Shown here: positions 41,654 through 49,997 of the stretch, piece after piece
Numbering within the stretch: the stretch's first letter is position 1
How the letters are laid out: each line of letters begins with the position of its first letter
DNA from: an uncultured Collinsella sp.
GTDB taxonomy: Bacteria; Actinomycetota; Coriobacteriia; Coriobacteriales; Coriobacteriaceae
Assembly: GCA_958433005.1 (NCBI GenBank)
Contig: CAUAWV010000005.1
Location: 11,515-75,514, forward strand
Reading direction: 5' to 3'
Length of the DNA stretch: 64,000 nucleotides
Program-made: the position numbers and the translations under genes
The notes under the pieces: generated by a model
Told to the model about the DNA's origin: nothing
The model's input: only the letters and a program-made list of their open reading frames with translations
Databases searched by the model: none

Positions 41654-43603
41654 CTAGAGTTCGCAGGCAACCTTGTAGCCATCGCCGATGGCGTCGCGGA
41701 TGTTGCCGCACTTCTGGGCATCGCCCAGCACGTGGGTGGCAACGCCGGCAGCGGCAAGGTCATCGGCCAGCTTGGTGTTGGGACGATAGCCCATGGCAAG
41801 CACCAGCGTATCGGCGTCGGCGATGGTGTGGACCTCGCCGTCCTTTTCGTAGCTGATGGCGTCCTCGGTGATTTCGGTCACCTTGGCCTCGGTCAGCACA
41901 TTGACGCCCTTGGAGAGCATGCGCGTGATGAGCACCGCGCGACCGGCACCGCCCTCGTTGGCGGCAAGCGTCTTGGTCATCTCGATAACGGTGACATCGC
42001 GATTGGCCGGCGAAAGGTCGTTGACCAACGGGGCCAGGTAATCGGCCGTCTCGCAGCCAACGGTGCCGCCGCCCACAATGACGATCTTCTTACCCGGGAA
42101 AGCCTTGCCACCCAGCAGGTCGTCAGCCGTCATAACCTGCTTAAAGCCCTGCATGAATGCCGGAGCGATGGGCTCGGCGCCGTAGGCCAGGACGACCTCG
42201 TAGCCCGCGTAGTCGCGCTGAATGTCCTCGGCCGAAAGCTCGGTGCCAAAGACGCACGTGACGCCGGCCTCGGCCAGGCGACGGTACTGGTACTTGATCA
42301 CGCGGGTGAGTTCCTGCTTTGCCGGCGGAACGGCTGCGATGCGCATCTCGCCGCCCGGTTCGTCCTGCTTGTCCACGAGCACCACGTTATGGCCGCGCTT
42401 GGCGGCAATGTAGGCTGCCTCCATGCCTGCAGGACCGGCACCCACAACGAGCACGTTCTTTGCCTCGGCGGCAGGCTCGTAGCCGGCCTCGTCGCGCTCC
42501 ACGTCCGGGTTGACGGTGCAGGAGATGCGCTTGCCAAACATGATGCCATTCAGGCAGCGCAGGCAACCGATGCAGGGACGGATATCATCGGCATTGCCGG
42601 CAGCGGCCTTGTTGCAGAACTCGGCATCGCACAGATTGGCGCGGCCCATCATGCAGATGTCGGCAGCGCCGTCCTCGATCAGCTCCTCGGCAATCCATGC
42701 CTCATTGATGCGGCCGACCGTGGCGACGGGAATGTTCACATGCTTTTTGATCTCGCGCGAGCAGGCGGCGTGCGAGGCCTGCTGCGTACCGGCGGCGGGA
42801 ATCGCGGAGCCGCGCTTGATGGTAGTGCCGCCCGACACGTGGATCATGTCGACGCCAGCCTTCTCCAGGCGACGCGAGACGTAGATCATGTCGTTGAGGG
42901 TCAGACCGCCATCGGTGTACTCGTCGCCCGAGATACGGACGTCGATGATGAAGTCCTTGCCGCAGCGCTCGCGAATCTCGGCGATGACCTCGAGCAAGAA
43001 GCGCATGCGGGCATCGAGCGAGCCACCGTACTCGTCGGTACGCTTGTTATAGAGCGGGGTCAAAAAGCCGCCGAGCATGCCGTGGGCGTGCGCCGCATGG
43101 ACCTCGACGCCGTCGACACCGGCCTTCTGCATGCGCACGGCAGCGTCGCCAAACTGATGCGTGAGCTCGTGGATCTCATCGACCGTGATAGGGCGCGGCG
43201 CCTCGCGGGCATAGGACGGGCCCACAAAGGACGGGGCGACGAGGCGCGGCGTGCCCGGAATGTTAAAGGCCATGTAGGCGGGGTGGAAGAGCTGCGGCAT
43301 GATCTTGCAGCCATACTCGTGGACGGCCGCGGCGAGCTTTTCCCAGCCAGGGATAAACGTGTCGTCGTAGCAGCACATGTCACCCGGCAGGTAGGTATAG
43401 GTAGGCTCGACCGTCACGACCTCGGTGATGATGAGGCCCACGCCGCCCTTGGCACGGGCACGGTAATGATCGACCAAGTCGTCGGTCACATAGCCATGAT
43501 CGGCCAGGTTGGTGGACACCGGCGGCATAAAGACGCGGTTCTTGACCTCGGTCGTACCGACCTTGATCGGACTAAAGAGCATCGGGTAGGCGGAGGACTC
43601 CAT
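41654..43603 (-). CDS. NADH:flavin oxidoreductase, FadH/BaiCD-like (649 aa)
   Basis: Three-part enzyme. An Old Yellow Enzyme barrel binding FMN comes first (YPMLFSPIKVGTTEVKNRV, VDGVEVHAAHAHGMLGGFL). A 4Fe-4S site with four cysteines follows in CIGCLRC...ISCTVNP. Two Rossmann domains for FAD and NAD(P)H come last (VLVVGAGPAGMEAAYIAAKR and VIVGGGTVGCETADYL). Such proteins reduce enoyl-CoAs (2,4-dienoyl-CoA reductase) or steroid enones (bile-acid BaiCD/BaiH). The substrate cannot be read from sequence. The ATG at 43603 has GAAAGGAA upstream, and a palindrome covers its promoter region. Confidence 0.92.
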   Translation of the reverse strand: MESSAYPMLFSPIKVGTTEVKNRVFMPPVSTNLADHGYVTDDLVDHYRARAKGGVGLIITEVVTVEPTYTYLPGDMCCYDDTFIPGWEKLAAAVHEYGCKIMPQLFHPAYMAFNIPGTPRLVAPSFVGPSYAREAPRPITVDEIHELTHQFGDAAVRMQKAGVDGVEVHAAHAHGMLGGFLTPLYNKRTDEYGGSLDARMRFLLEVIAEIRERCGKDFIIDVRISGDEYTDGGLTLNDMIYVSRRLEKAGVDMIHVSGGTTIKRGSAIPAAGTQQASHAACSREIKKHVNIPVATVGRINEAWIAEELIEDGAADICMMGRANLCDAEFCNKAAAGNADDIRPCIGCLRCLNGIMFGKRISCTVNPDVERDEAGYEPAAEAKNVLVVGAGPAGMEAAYIAAKRGHNVVLVDKQDEPGGEMRIAAVPPAKQELTRVIKYQYRRLAEAGVTCVFGTELSAEDIQRDYAGYEVVLAYGAEPIAPAFMQGFKQVMTADDLLGGKAFPGKKIVIVGGGTVGCETADYLAPLVNDLSPANRDVTVIEMTKTLAANEGGAGRAVLITRMLSKGVNVLTEAKVTEITEDAISYEKDGEVHTIADADTLVLAMGYRPNTKLADDLAAAGVATHVLGDAQKCGNIRDAIGDGYKVACEL

Positions 43604-43633
43604 ACAGGGTTCCTTTCGTTTGGGCCGCTCGGC

Positions 43634-43670
43634 GGCAGTTGCTAACGTACTTATCGTATCAGCAACTGCC
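43634..43670. promoter_or_regulatory. Inverted repeat upstream of the oxidoreductase gene
   Basis: Perfect 10-bp arms GGCAGTTGCT and AGCAACTGCC separated by 17 bp, 30-66 bp before the start codon. A minus-strand GATAAG in the spacer could be a -10 box. Either an operator, perhaps for the adjacent GntR protein, or a hairpin in the leader. Confidence 0.55.
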
Positions 43671-43705
43671 GTATCCGAAGTAATGCATTCCCAAACGCTG
43701 GTCGG

Positions 43706-43906
43706 CTAATGAATACCGCGGCTCAAATCTTCGGCAATTTTGTCCACGCCCTTAAGCGCGGCGCACGTCTTTTTGTTGGAGCAATGTCCCGTGCAAACGC
43801 CACCTTGAGCGCAGTCGGCGCAGGTGCCCTTGCGATAAATGCGCACGCACACGGCGACAAACGCAATGCCGATAACAGCCAGTACAACAATATCGATAGG
43901 TGCCAT
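43706..43906 (-). CDS. FeoB-associated Cys-rich membrane protein (66 aa)
   Basis: One transmembrane helix (IDIVVLAVIGIAFVAVCVRI) followed by a short tail with six cysteines (CADCAQGGVCTGHCSNKKTC region). Small proteins of this type follow feoB in many bacteria. Here it lies 175 bp downstream of feoB in the same direction. Its role in iron handling is not established. Confidence 0.88.
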   Translation of the reverse strand: MAPIDIVVLAVIGIAFVAVCVRIYRKGTCADCAQGGVCTGHCSNKKTCAALKGVDKIAEDLSRGIH

Positions 43907-43952
43907 AGCAAGCCTCCTCTAGTTAACCACCACTTACTTTACCCCATTCTCC

Positions 43953-43995
43953 ACCTACCAAAAAGGGACAGGTTTATTTTGGTCGGTTTTATCTG
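43953..43995 (-). repeat. Family D repeat (copy 2)
   Basis: Reverse complement of 21288-21331 with few differences: CAGATAAAACCGACCAAAAT then AACCTGTCCCTTTTTGG. It lies between feoB and the Cys-rich protein gene. Confidence 0.85.
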
Positions 43996-44023
43996 CGGAA
44001 ACGCCACATCTCCCCCACCAAAA

Positions 44024-44052
44024 AGCCCGAGTGTCGCTGGGACACCCGGGCT
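44024..44052 (-). terminator. Terminator of the feoB gene
   Basis: AGCCCGAGTGTC and GACACCCGGGCT form a 12-bp stem, followed on the minus strand by TTTTTGG. It lies 29 bp after the feoB stop. Confidence 0.9.
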
Positions 44053-44081
44053 CGTGGAAAGGGGCTAATCCTTATTCGGAC

Positions 44082-46409
44082 TTAAGCGGAAACTGCGGCG
44101 GAAGCGGTGTTGGTCTCATCCTCGTCGGTCCAAGCGTGCTTGGGCATGGGACGGAAGATCTGGAAGAGCATCGCAACCAGCAGCACGATGGCCACAACCG
44201 TCCAGATACCAAACTGGCCAAGGACAAGCAGGTTGTAGAACTGGTTGATGAACAGGCCGATGACCCAAGCGAAGGCGCACTCGTAGCCGATGGCAATCGC
44301 GGTCCACTTGCCGGAGTCCATCTGATTGCGGATAGTGCCCATGGCGGCAAAGCACGGGGCGCACAGCAGGTTGAAAGCGCCGAAGGCAACGCAGGCGCCC
44401 ATAGTCGGGAACATGCCGGCAAACGCGGTCCACAGGCTCGGGTCGGTCTCGGCGGCGTCAGCAACCGACAGCAGCGAGCCGGCGGTGGCGACGACGTTCT
44501 CCTTGGCGACAAGGCCAGAGACAGTCAGCGCAGTTGCCTGCCAGGTGCTAAAGCCGAGCGGGGCGAAGATCCAAGCGACCAGGTTGCCGAGCATGGCAAG
44601 CACGGAGTAGTCCATAAACTCCTCGGGGATGCCATCCATCGCAGGCAGGAAGCCAAAGGAACCGTTGTAGCTACCAAAGTTGGAGAGGAACCAAACGACG
44701 ACGGTGGACGCGAAGATGACCGTGCCGGCCTTCTTGATAAAGGCCCAGCAGCGTTCCCACACGTGCAGCGCCCAAGAGCGGATCGCCGGGAAGTGGTAGG
44801 CAGGAAGCTCCATAACGAACGGCGTCGGACGGCCGGCGAAGAGCTTGGTCTTCTTGAGCATGAGGCCCGAGGCGATGACGGCAAAGACGCCCAGGAAGTA
44901 GAAGAGCGGGCTGATCCATGCGGCGGTGGTGGAAGAATCGCCGATGATGGAGCCCATGAGCAGGGCGATGATCGGCAGCTTGGCGCCACAGGGAATGAAC
45001 GTGGTGGTCATGACCGTCATGCGGCGGTCCTTCTCGTTCTCGATGGTCTTGGTGGCCATGACGCCGGGGACGCCGCAGCCCGAGGACACGAGCATGGGGA
45101 TGAAGGACTTACCGGACAGGCCAAAGCGGCGGAACACGCGGTCCATAATGAAGGCGACGCGGGCCATATAGCCGCAGTCCTCCAGGAAGGACAGCATGAC
45201 GAACAGCAGGAACATCTGCGGCACAAAGCCGAAGATGGCGCCCAGGCCGCCGACGATACCGTCGCAGACCAGCGAATCGACCAGGCCACCGTCCTCGGTG
45301 CCGCCCGCCACGAGGGCGTCGTGCACCATGGTGGTAATACCGGGAACATAGGGGCCGTACTGCGCCGGGTCGACCGAGTCGGCATTGTCGCCCGCAGCCT
45401 CGACGGCCGCGTCGTAGGCGTCGCGACCCTGGCCGAGTACGTACCAACCGTCGGTACCGAAGAGCTGGTCGTTGGTGAAGTCGGTCACCGTGCCGCCCAG
45501 GGTGGAAACGGCGATGTAATACACGCAGAACATGATGACCACAAAGATCGGCAGGCCCAGGATACGGTTGGTAACCACGCGGTCGATCTTCTCGGAGGTG
45601 CTCATCTTGGCCGGAGCCTTGGTGAGGCACTCGTCAATGATATGGGCAATCACGCCGTAACGCTCACCGGTGATGATGGACTCGGCATCGTCATCGCAGT
45701 CCTGCTCGCACTGAGCGACCAGCTGCTCCACGCGAGCGGCCTTCTCCTTGGTGAGGTTGATGAGCTTGCAGGCGTCCGCGTCGCGCTCAAACAGCTTGAC
45801 CGCGTAGTAGCGGCGCTTGTTGGCGGGAACGCTCGCCGGCAGGTTGTTCTCGATGTGGTCCAGAACGTCCTCGATGGAGGAATCGAACTTGTGCTCCGGC
45901 ACCTGGCCCTTGGAAGCAGCGGACTTCTTGACCTGCTCGAACAGCTCCTTGATGCCCTTGTTCTTAAGGGCCGAGATCATCATGACCGGGCAGCCGAGCT
46001 TCTTGGAGAGCTTGTCCGTGTCGATCTTATCGCCGTTCTTCTCGACCAAGTCGGCCATGTTGAGGGCAACGACCACGGGCAGGCCGGTCTCGATAACCTG
46101 AAGCGCCAGGTACAGGTTGCGCTCGAGGTTGGTGGCGTCGACCACCTGGACGACGACATCGGGCTCGCCGCTCATGAGGTAATCGCGCGAGCATTGCTCC
46201 TCGGGGCTGTAGGGGGAAAGCGAGTAGATGCCAGGGAGGTCTGTGATGGTAACGTTCTTGTCGCTTAGGAGCTTGGCCTCCTTTTTCTCAACCGTGACGC
46301 CGGGCCAGTTGCCAACGTAGCCGTTGGCGCCCGTGATCAGGTTGAAAAGCGTGGTCTTGCCACAGTTGGGGTTACCCGCCAGCGCGACATGGATCTGAGA
46401 ATCCGCCAT
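44082..46409 (-). CDS. feoB: Ferrous iron transporter B
   Basis: Fe(II) uptake channel with an N-terminal G domain: G1 GNPNCGKTTL (12-21), G3 DLPG (57-60) and G4 NMAD (117-120). A helical GDI region with ELFEQVKKSAAS and an 11-helix membrane domain follow, with the two Gate motifs around FIPMLVSSGCGVPGVMA and the CAPCFAAMGTI segment. The length (775 aa) is normal. The ATG at 46409 follows AAGGAAGAAGG. It has its own iron-box-like operator upstream. Confidence 0.97.
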   Translation of the reverse strand: MADSQIHVALAGNPNCGKTTLFNLITGANGYVGNWPGVTVEKKEAKLLSDKNVTITDLPGIYSLSPYSPEEQCSRDYLMSGEPDVVVQVVDATNLERNLYLALQVIETGLPVVVALNMADLVEKNGDKIDTDKLSKKLGCPVMMISALKNKGIKELFEQVKKSAASKGQVPEHKFDSSIEDVLDHIENNLPASVPANKRRYYAVKLFERDADACKLINLTKEKAARVEQLVAQCEQDCDDDAESIITGERYGVIAHIIDECLTKAPAKMSTSEKIDRVVTNRILGLPIFVVIMFCVYYIAVSTLGGTVTDFTNDQLFGTDGWYVLGQGRDAYDAAVEAAGDNADSVDPAQYGPYVPGITTMVHDALVAGGTEDGGLVDSLVCDGIVGGLGAIFGFVPQMFLLFVMLSFLEDCGYMARVAFIMDRVFRRFGLSGKSFIPMLVSSGCGVPGVMATKTIENEKDRRMTVMTTTFIPCGAKLPIIALLMGSIIGDSSTTAAWISPLFYFLGVFAVIASGLMLKKTKLFAGRPTPFVMELPAYHFPAIRSWALHVWERCWAFIKKAGTVIFASTVVVWFLSNFGSYNGSFGFLPAMDGIPEEFMDYSVLAMLGNLVAWIFAPLGFSTWQATALTVSGLVAKENVVATAGSLLSVADAAETDPSLWTAFAGMFPTMGACVAFGAFNLLCAPCFAAMGTIRNQMDSGKWTAIAIGYECAFAWVIGLFINQFYNLLVLGQFGIWTVVAIVLLVAMLFQIFRPMPKHAWTDEDETNTASAAVSA

Positions 46410-46484
46410 TCAATCCTTCTTCCTTGTGTGCCTGCGCTGCTTTCTCCGCGCAGGCTGGATAATGTGCTTTAAAGTTGCTGCATT

Positions 46485-46504
46485 AAGTTAGGAATACCTA
46501 ACTT
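46485..46504. promoter_or_regulatory. Iron-box-like operator upstream of feoB
   Basis: Palindrome AAGTTAGGAATACCTAACTT, 76-95 bp upstream of the feoB start and 29 bp from the feoA stop. TTAGG...CCTAA is the core of DtxR/IdeR-type iron-repressor sites in actinobacteria. It should repress feoB when iron is plentiful. Confidence 0.75.
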
Positions 46505-46532
46505 TACCTGCAGAAATATACGCCGCAAGCCC

Positions 46533-46754
46533 TTACTGGACCTCTACGACGGCAGCCTCTTCCTTGCGGATGGAAAGCTCGTAGCCGCGTACGTTGATCT
46601 CGACCGGATCACCGAGCGGCGCAACCTTTACGACCTTGAATGAAGTGCCCTTGATGAGCCCCAGGTCCATAAGGTGGCGGCGCAGCGCGCCCTCACCGTG
46701 AAGCTTGACGATGGTAGAGCTCTCGCCTACCTTAACGTCACCCAACGTCTTCAT
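46533..46754 (-). CDS. feoA: FeoA family protein (73 aa)
   Basis: Small cytosolic SH3-like beta-barrel that works with FeoB. The sequence LRRHLMDLGLIKGTSFKVV and GDPVEINVRGYELSIRK are the family hallmarks. It follows a second FeoA gene by 39 bp and precedes feoB, from which it is separated by an iron-box palindrome. Confidence 0.94.
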   Translation of the reverse strand: MKTLGDVKVGESSTIVKLHGEGALRRHLMDLGLIKGTSFKVVKVAPLGDPVEINVRGYELSIRKEEAAVVEVQ

Positions 46755-46793
46755 CCTCTTGTCCCCCTTTCGGTTTTAATGAAATGCTGCGGA

Positions 46794-47036
46794 CTAACCG
46801 ACGGTCATGATGTGCATGGCAACCTTGGAATCGATGCCAAAACGTGCGCCCAGCACGGTGACGATGATATTGGCACCACTCGAGCTCACCACGTGAATCT
46901 CGCTGCCCTCGACAAAGCCGAGGTCCTTGAGGTGGTGCTTCATGTCCTGATTGCCCTTTACACGAGACACGTGCACGGTTTCGCCCGCCTTTACCATCGA
47001 GAGCGGCAAAGCCGGCATCTGCGGTCCGCAAGACAT
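46794..47036 (-). CDS. Second FeoA family protein (80 aa)
   Basis: A divergent FeoA domain: MKHHLKDLGFVEGSEIHVVS and GARFGIDSKVAMHIMTV match the fold. A Pro/Met-rich 12-residue N-terminus (MSCGPQMPALPL) precedes it. It is the first gene of the feo cluster. Paired FeoA proteins are common in anaerobes; one may bind FeoB and the other regulate it. Confidence 0.92.
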   Translation of the reverse strand: MSCGPQMPALPLSMVKAGETVHVSRVKGNQDMKHHLKDLGFVEGSEIHVVSSSGANIIVTVLGARFGIDSKVAMHIMTVG

Positions 47037-47079
47037 GAGTGCGCTCCTAACGTCAGTTCGTCCTCAACATCGACGCAGC

Positions 47080-47133
47080 AAAAGTTAACCACGTCTATGT
47101 TCGCTATAGTAAACTAACACGTGGTTAACTTTT
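47080..47133. promoter_or_regulatory. Paired inverted half-sites in the feo promoter
   Basis: AAAAGTTAACCACGT and its exact reverse complement ACGTGGTTAACTTTT are separated by 24 bp and flank a TATAG promoter core. Together they form a large dyad 44-97 bp upstream of the first FeoA gene. The half-sites differ from the feoB iron box, so a different regulator or a variant site is possible. Confidence 0.6.
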
Positions 47134-47184
47134 TGAAAAGGGTCCCTATTCAGTTTTCGAAAAAGTTTCCCATACGAAACAAAA

Positions 47185-47206
47185 GAGGCGCCGCAAAGAG
47201 CGCCTC
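47185..47206 (-). terminator. Terminator of the HPr gene
   Basis: GAGGCGC and GCGCCTC with an eight-base loop, then TTTTGTTT on the minus strand, 46 bp after the HPr stop. Confidence 0.78.
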
Positions 47207-47212
47207 CCAGAG

Positions 47213-47243
47213 ATGTGACAAAGGGACTGTCCCTTTGTCACAT
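47213..47243. repeat. Palindromic repeat, family C (copy 2)
   Basis: ATGTGACAAAGGGACTGTCCC followed by TTTGTCACAT; the same palindrome as at 4029-4061. It lies between the HPr stop codon and its terminator. Confidence 0.88.
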
Positions 47244-47251
47244 TGTTGCGT

Positions 47252-47500
47252 TTAGAGCGAGAGGTTTCTGATCGACGTGACACACGAAGCCTCGTCTACG
47301 CCCGAAACGCGAAAGACGATGTCCTCGCCACATTCGCCGTAAAGCGCCATGAGGCCCATCACGTCACGGCCGTCGGTGTGGCGGTCGCCAATGCTGACCG
47401 ACACGTCGCTACGATGCTTGGCAATGATGTCATAGAGCAGCGCAACCGGGCGGGCGTGTAGTCCCAACGGATCTTTAATCGTCTTTGTAAACTCGACCAT
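47252..47500 (-). CDS. HPr-like phosphocarrier protein (82 aa)
   Basis: PTS phosphocarrier. The phosphorylated histidine is His15 in LGLHARPVALL. The usual regulatory Ser46 before the MGLM segment is replaced by Asp46 (GRDVMGLMALYG), which mimics the phosphorylated state in engineered HPr. Thus this protein should not be regulated by HPr kinase. The ATG at 47500 has GGGAGGGG upstream. Single gene, so it may serve the EIIBC transporter encoded elsewhere in the window. Confidence 0.92.
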   Translation of the reverse strand: MVEFTKTIKDPLGLHARPVALLYDIIAKHRSDVSVSIGDRHTDGRDVMGLMALYGECGEDIVFRVSGVDEASCVTSIRNLSL

Positions 47501-47593
47501 GTCCCCTCCCACGACATCACACATTCGGCCGGCAAACCCAGCCACGTGGTAGTTATTGTAGCGTTAGATGCTTATCGAGGGCCCCTCCGGATA

Positions 47594-47821
47594 CCCCGTG
47601 GTCAAAAAGTGGCAAATATGAGTACTGTTACAAATTTAGTAGCAGCAAAATCGAGAGCAAATTGCCTAGCTTGAGCGATTCGAAGAGGTTGAAAGCCGTC
47701 AAACGCCCTTTAAAGGGAGTTAGATAAATCGATTTTGAGCCCATTTTCGCTCAGAGCAGGCCGAAAAATATGGCACTTCTTTTGCAACAGTACTCATATT
47801 TGGCATTTTTTGACCACGGGG
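47594..47821. mobile_element. 228-bp MITE-like element
   Basis: Terminal inverted repeats of 41 bp (47594-47634 and 47781-47821) match at 38 positions. They begin CCCCGTGGTCAAAAA and end near TACTGTT-A/G-CAAA. The AT-richer 146-bp interior has no gene. No target duplication is obvious. The size and ends fit a non-autonomous miniature element; no related transposase is in the window. Confidence 0.75.
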
Positions 47822-47846
47822 GCCAAGACCATGCCCCAAAACACAA

Positions 47847-47874
47847 AAGGAGGGGCCTCGTAAGGCCCCTCCTT
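47847..47874 (-). terminator. Terminator of the amino acid permease gene
   Basis: AAGGAGGGGCC and GGCCCCTCCTT with a six-base loop, followed by TTTTGTGTTTTG on the minus strand, 48 bp after the permease stop. Confidence 0.92.
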
Positions 47875-47921
47875 AGGAAAGGGAATCGATTTATTCCACA
47901 GCCGTAGATTAATCCTAGCCG

Positions 47922-49385
47922 CTACTCCATCATATCGAGGACGGAAGGGCGAAGCTCGTTCTCGGCGGCCTCGGGATCGGTCTCGCGCAGGCGGTTGATG
48001 TAGCGGTTGTACCACATCACGGCAAGGCCCAAGAAGACAACCACGCCGCCAACGTTGTAGACCAGCGTCAGCCACAGCGGCTGATCGAGCGGAATGGTGC
48101 CGCAGATAAGCACGAAGCAGAAGACCACAAGCAGGAATGCGGCAACGACCAGGCCAAAGCTGCGCGAACCCATGCGGAAGCCACGGGGAGCGGCATCAAA
48201 GTTCTTGCGCAGCATAAAGTAGGCAAGCAAAATCAGCAGCGGTGGGAGCAGAGCGGTGGCAGCAGTCATGTTGGTGACGATCATGAGCAGGTCGTCGAGG
48301 TTACCGGAGCCCAGGGCCGGAATGATCAGGATGGGGACGACGATGGCGAACTGCAGCCAAGCAGCGCGGGCAGGAATGCCATGCTCGTTGAGCTCGACGA
48401 TCTTGCTACCAAAGACGCCCTTGGGGATCTCGGTGAAGAAGACCTTGATGGGAGCGGAGGTCCACATCATGAGGGAGCCCAGCGTGGCGGCGAGAAGGAT
48501 CAAGCCGATGGCGCGCGTAGACACTTCCATGGGAATGCCAAAGTGGGCAAAGACAGCACCGAATACGTCGAAGATACCGGTGGAGATGGCAACGCCACCC
48601 TCGGGGATGAACAGGTTAACCAGCAGCGAAGCGCCTGCATACAGAAGGCCGATGGTCAGGCCGGCGATAACGACGGTGCGCACGAAGGCCTTGACGCCAC
48701 CCTTAAGGTCGTTAAGGAACACGCCGACAGACTCAGCGCCGCCAACGCCCTGGATGATCCAGGCAAGCGTACCGAAGAAGCCCCACGCAGTTGCGAAGTT
48801 GCTCATGTCGGGAGCCATGTTAGCGGGAGTAGGAGCCGTAGCGAACTCAACGCCGCCAAAGGCAGCAGCCAGGGACAGCAGGATGAACACGGCGGTCAGG
48901 CCGAGAGCCGCGGTCGAACCGAAGGAGGAAATGGAGCCGATCCACTTAGCGCCCTTGGTCGAAACCCACGTGGCGATAGCAAAGACGACGATCTCGATAA
49001 TGGTGATCCACAGCTGCGAAAGCTCGGCGTTGGCACCAAAGAACACGTAGCTCGCGTAGATGATGACGTTGGGCAGGACGGACGCAAAGAAGAACAGGTT
49101 AACGAACCAGTAGCTAAATGCCGTCAGGAACGCCCAGCGACCACCCATCGAGGTCTTAACCCATGCGTACACGCCAGACTCGGAGTCCTTGTTGAGGCCG
49201 ACGAACTCGGCGGTAACCAGGGTATAGGGGACAAAGTACAAAAGCGTGGCGAAGAAGAACGACGGCGCAGCTGCCAAGCCGATGGCCGCGTTGTTGTTGA
49301 TGATGTTCTTGATACCGAACACGGCGGCGACCGTCATGCCCAGCAGAGCGAACGAACCAATCGTTCCTCGTTTTTCAGAGCTCAT
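47922..49385 (-). CDS. APC-superfamily amino acid permease (487 aa)
   Basis: Twelve to thirteen hydrophobic segments with the APC core (LLGMTVAAVFGIKNIINNNA, then SESGVYAWVKTSMGGRWAFL). The layout resembles YjeM and glutamate/GABA exchangers rather than AroP-type carriers. The substrate is unknown. The ATG at 49385 has GGGAGGG upstream. It follows ebgAC in the same direction behind a terminator, so it is probably a separate unit. Confidence 0.9.
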   Translation of the reverse strand: MSSEKRGTIGSFALLGMTVAAVFGIKNIINNNAAIGLAAAPSFFFATLLYFVPYTLVTAEFVGLNKDSESGVYAWVKTSMGGRWAFLTAFSYWFVNLFFFASVLPNVIIYASYVFFGANAELSQLWITIIEIVVFAIATWVSTKGAKWIGSISSFGSTAALGLTAVFILLSLAAAFGGVEFATAPTPANMAPDMSNFATAWGFFGTLAWIIQGVGGAESVGVFLNDLKGGVKAFVRTVVIAGLTIGLLYAGASLLVNLFIPEGGVAISTGIFDVFGAVFAHFGIPMEVSTRAIGLILLAATLGSLMMWTSAPIKVFFTEIPKGVFGSKIVELNEHGIPARAAWLQFAIVVPILIIPALGSGNLDDLLMIVTNMTAATALLPPLLILLAYFMLRKNFDAAPRGFRMGSRSFGLVVAAFLLVVFCFVLICGTIPLDQPLWLTLVYNVGGVVVFLGLAVMWYNRYINRLRETDPEAAENELRPSVLDMME

Positions 49386-49421
49386 AAGCCCTCCCAATCA
49401 TCTGTTAAATGTCATCTAAAA

Positions 49422-49452
49422 CCGTCCGAGCTGCAAGTGCAAACACGGACGG
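49422..49452 (-). terminator. Terminator of the ebgA-ebgC operon
   Basis: Minus-strand CCGTCCG and CGGACGG arms with a long loop, then TTTTAG. It lies about 90 bp after the ebgC stop and about 40 bp before the permease start. Confidence 0.6.
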
Positions 49453-49538
49453 CGCACCTGCTAAGGGGAATGGGGAAAAGGGAGTCAACAAATCCATCCC
49501 CCTTAACGGCGCGAAGCAAACGTCCAGGCGGACGAATA

Positions 49539-49994
49539 CTACTTGTTGGGGAAGGAATAACCTTCGACTGTCACGTGCAGTACCACGACGCGGGGATCTG
49601 CGGCATCGGCCACGACACGGTAGGCCTCGTCAATTTCGACGACGGCAACGCCGCCGGTGGGAATCGTCACGGTCTCCCCCGTACCCTCAAAGCGCTCGCG
49701 ATCATCGATATCGCTGTAGGCGCGCGTACAGGTAAGATCGGCCTTGGAAGCCACCTCAACGGTCAGATTGCCGTCGAGCGGGGCGAGCACGGCATGGTAG
49801 CGACGGTGACCGACCAGATCGGCAGTAGCCGCCTCGTGGGCGTTCACCCACCAATACACCAGCGAGTCGCCGATAGAGTACGCCACATCGTGCTGCAGTT
49901 CAGAAACGCCGTCGAGTGCCTGACCGGTACGCATCCACTTCTTGACGGACTTCATCTGGGCGTCGAAATCGGCACGCGAGTTAAAGATATGCAT
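49539..49994 (-). CDS. ebgC: EbgC-like beta-galactosidase accessory subunit (151 aa)
   Basis: YhcH/YjgK/YiaL-family cupin. EbgC is needed for full activity of the E. coli EbgA beta-galactosidase. The metal-site region HRRYHAVLAPLDG and the C-terminal VVVLHVTVEGYSF are visible. It starts 3 bp after the ebgA stop, so the two subunits are made together. Confidence 0.9.
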   Translation of the reverse strand: MHIFNSRADFDAQMKSVKKWMRTGQALDGVSELQHDVAYSIGDSLVYWWVNAHEAATADLVGHRRYHAVLAPLDGNLTVEVASKADLTCTRAYSDIDDRERFEGTGETVTIPTGGVAVVEIDEAYRVVADAADPRVVVLHVTVEGYSFPNK

Positions 49995-49997
49995 GAC

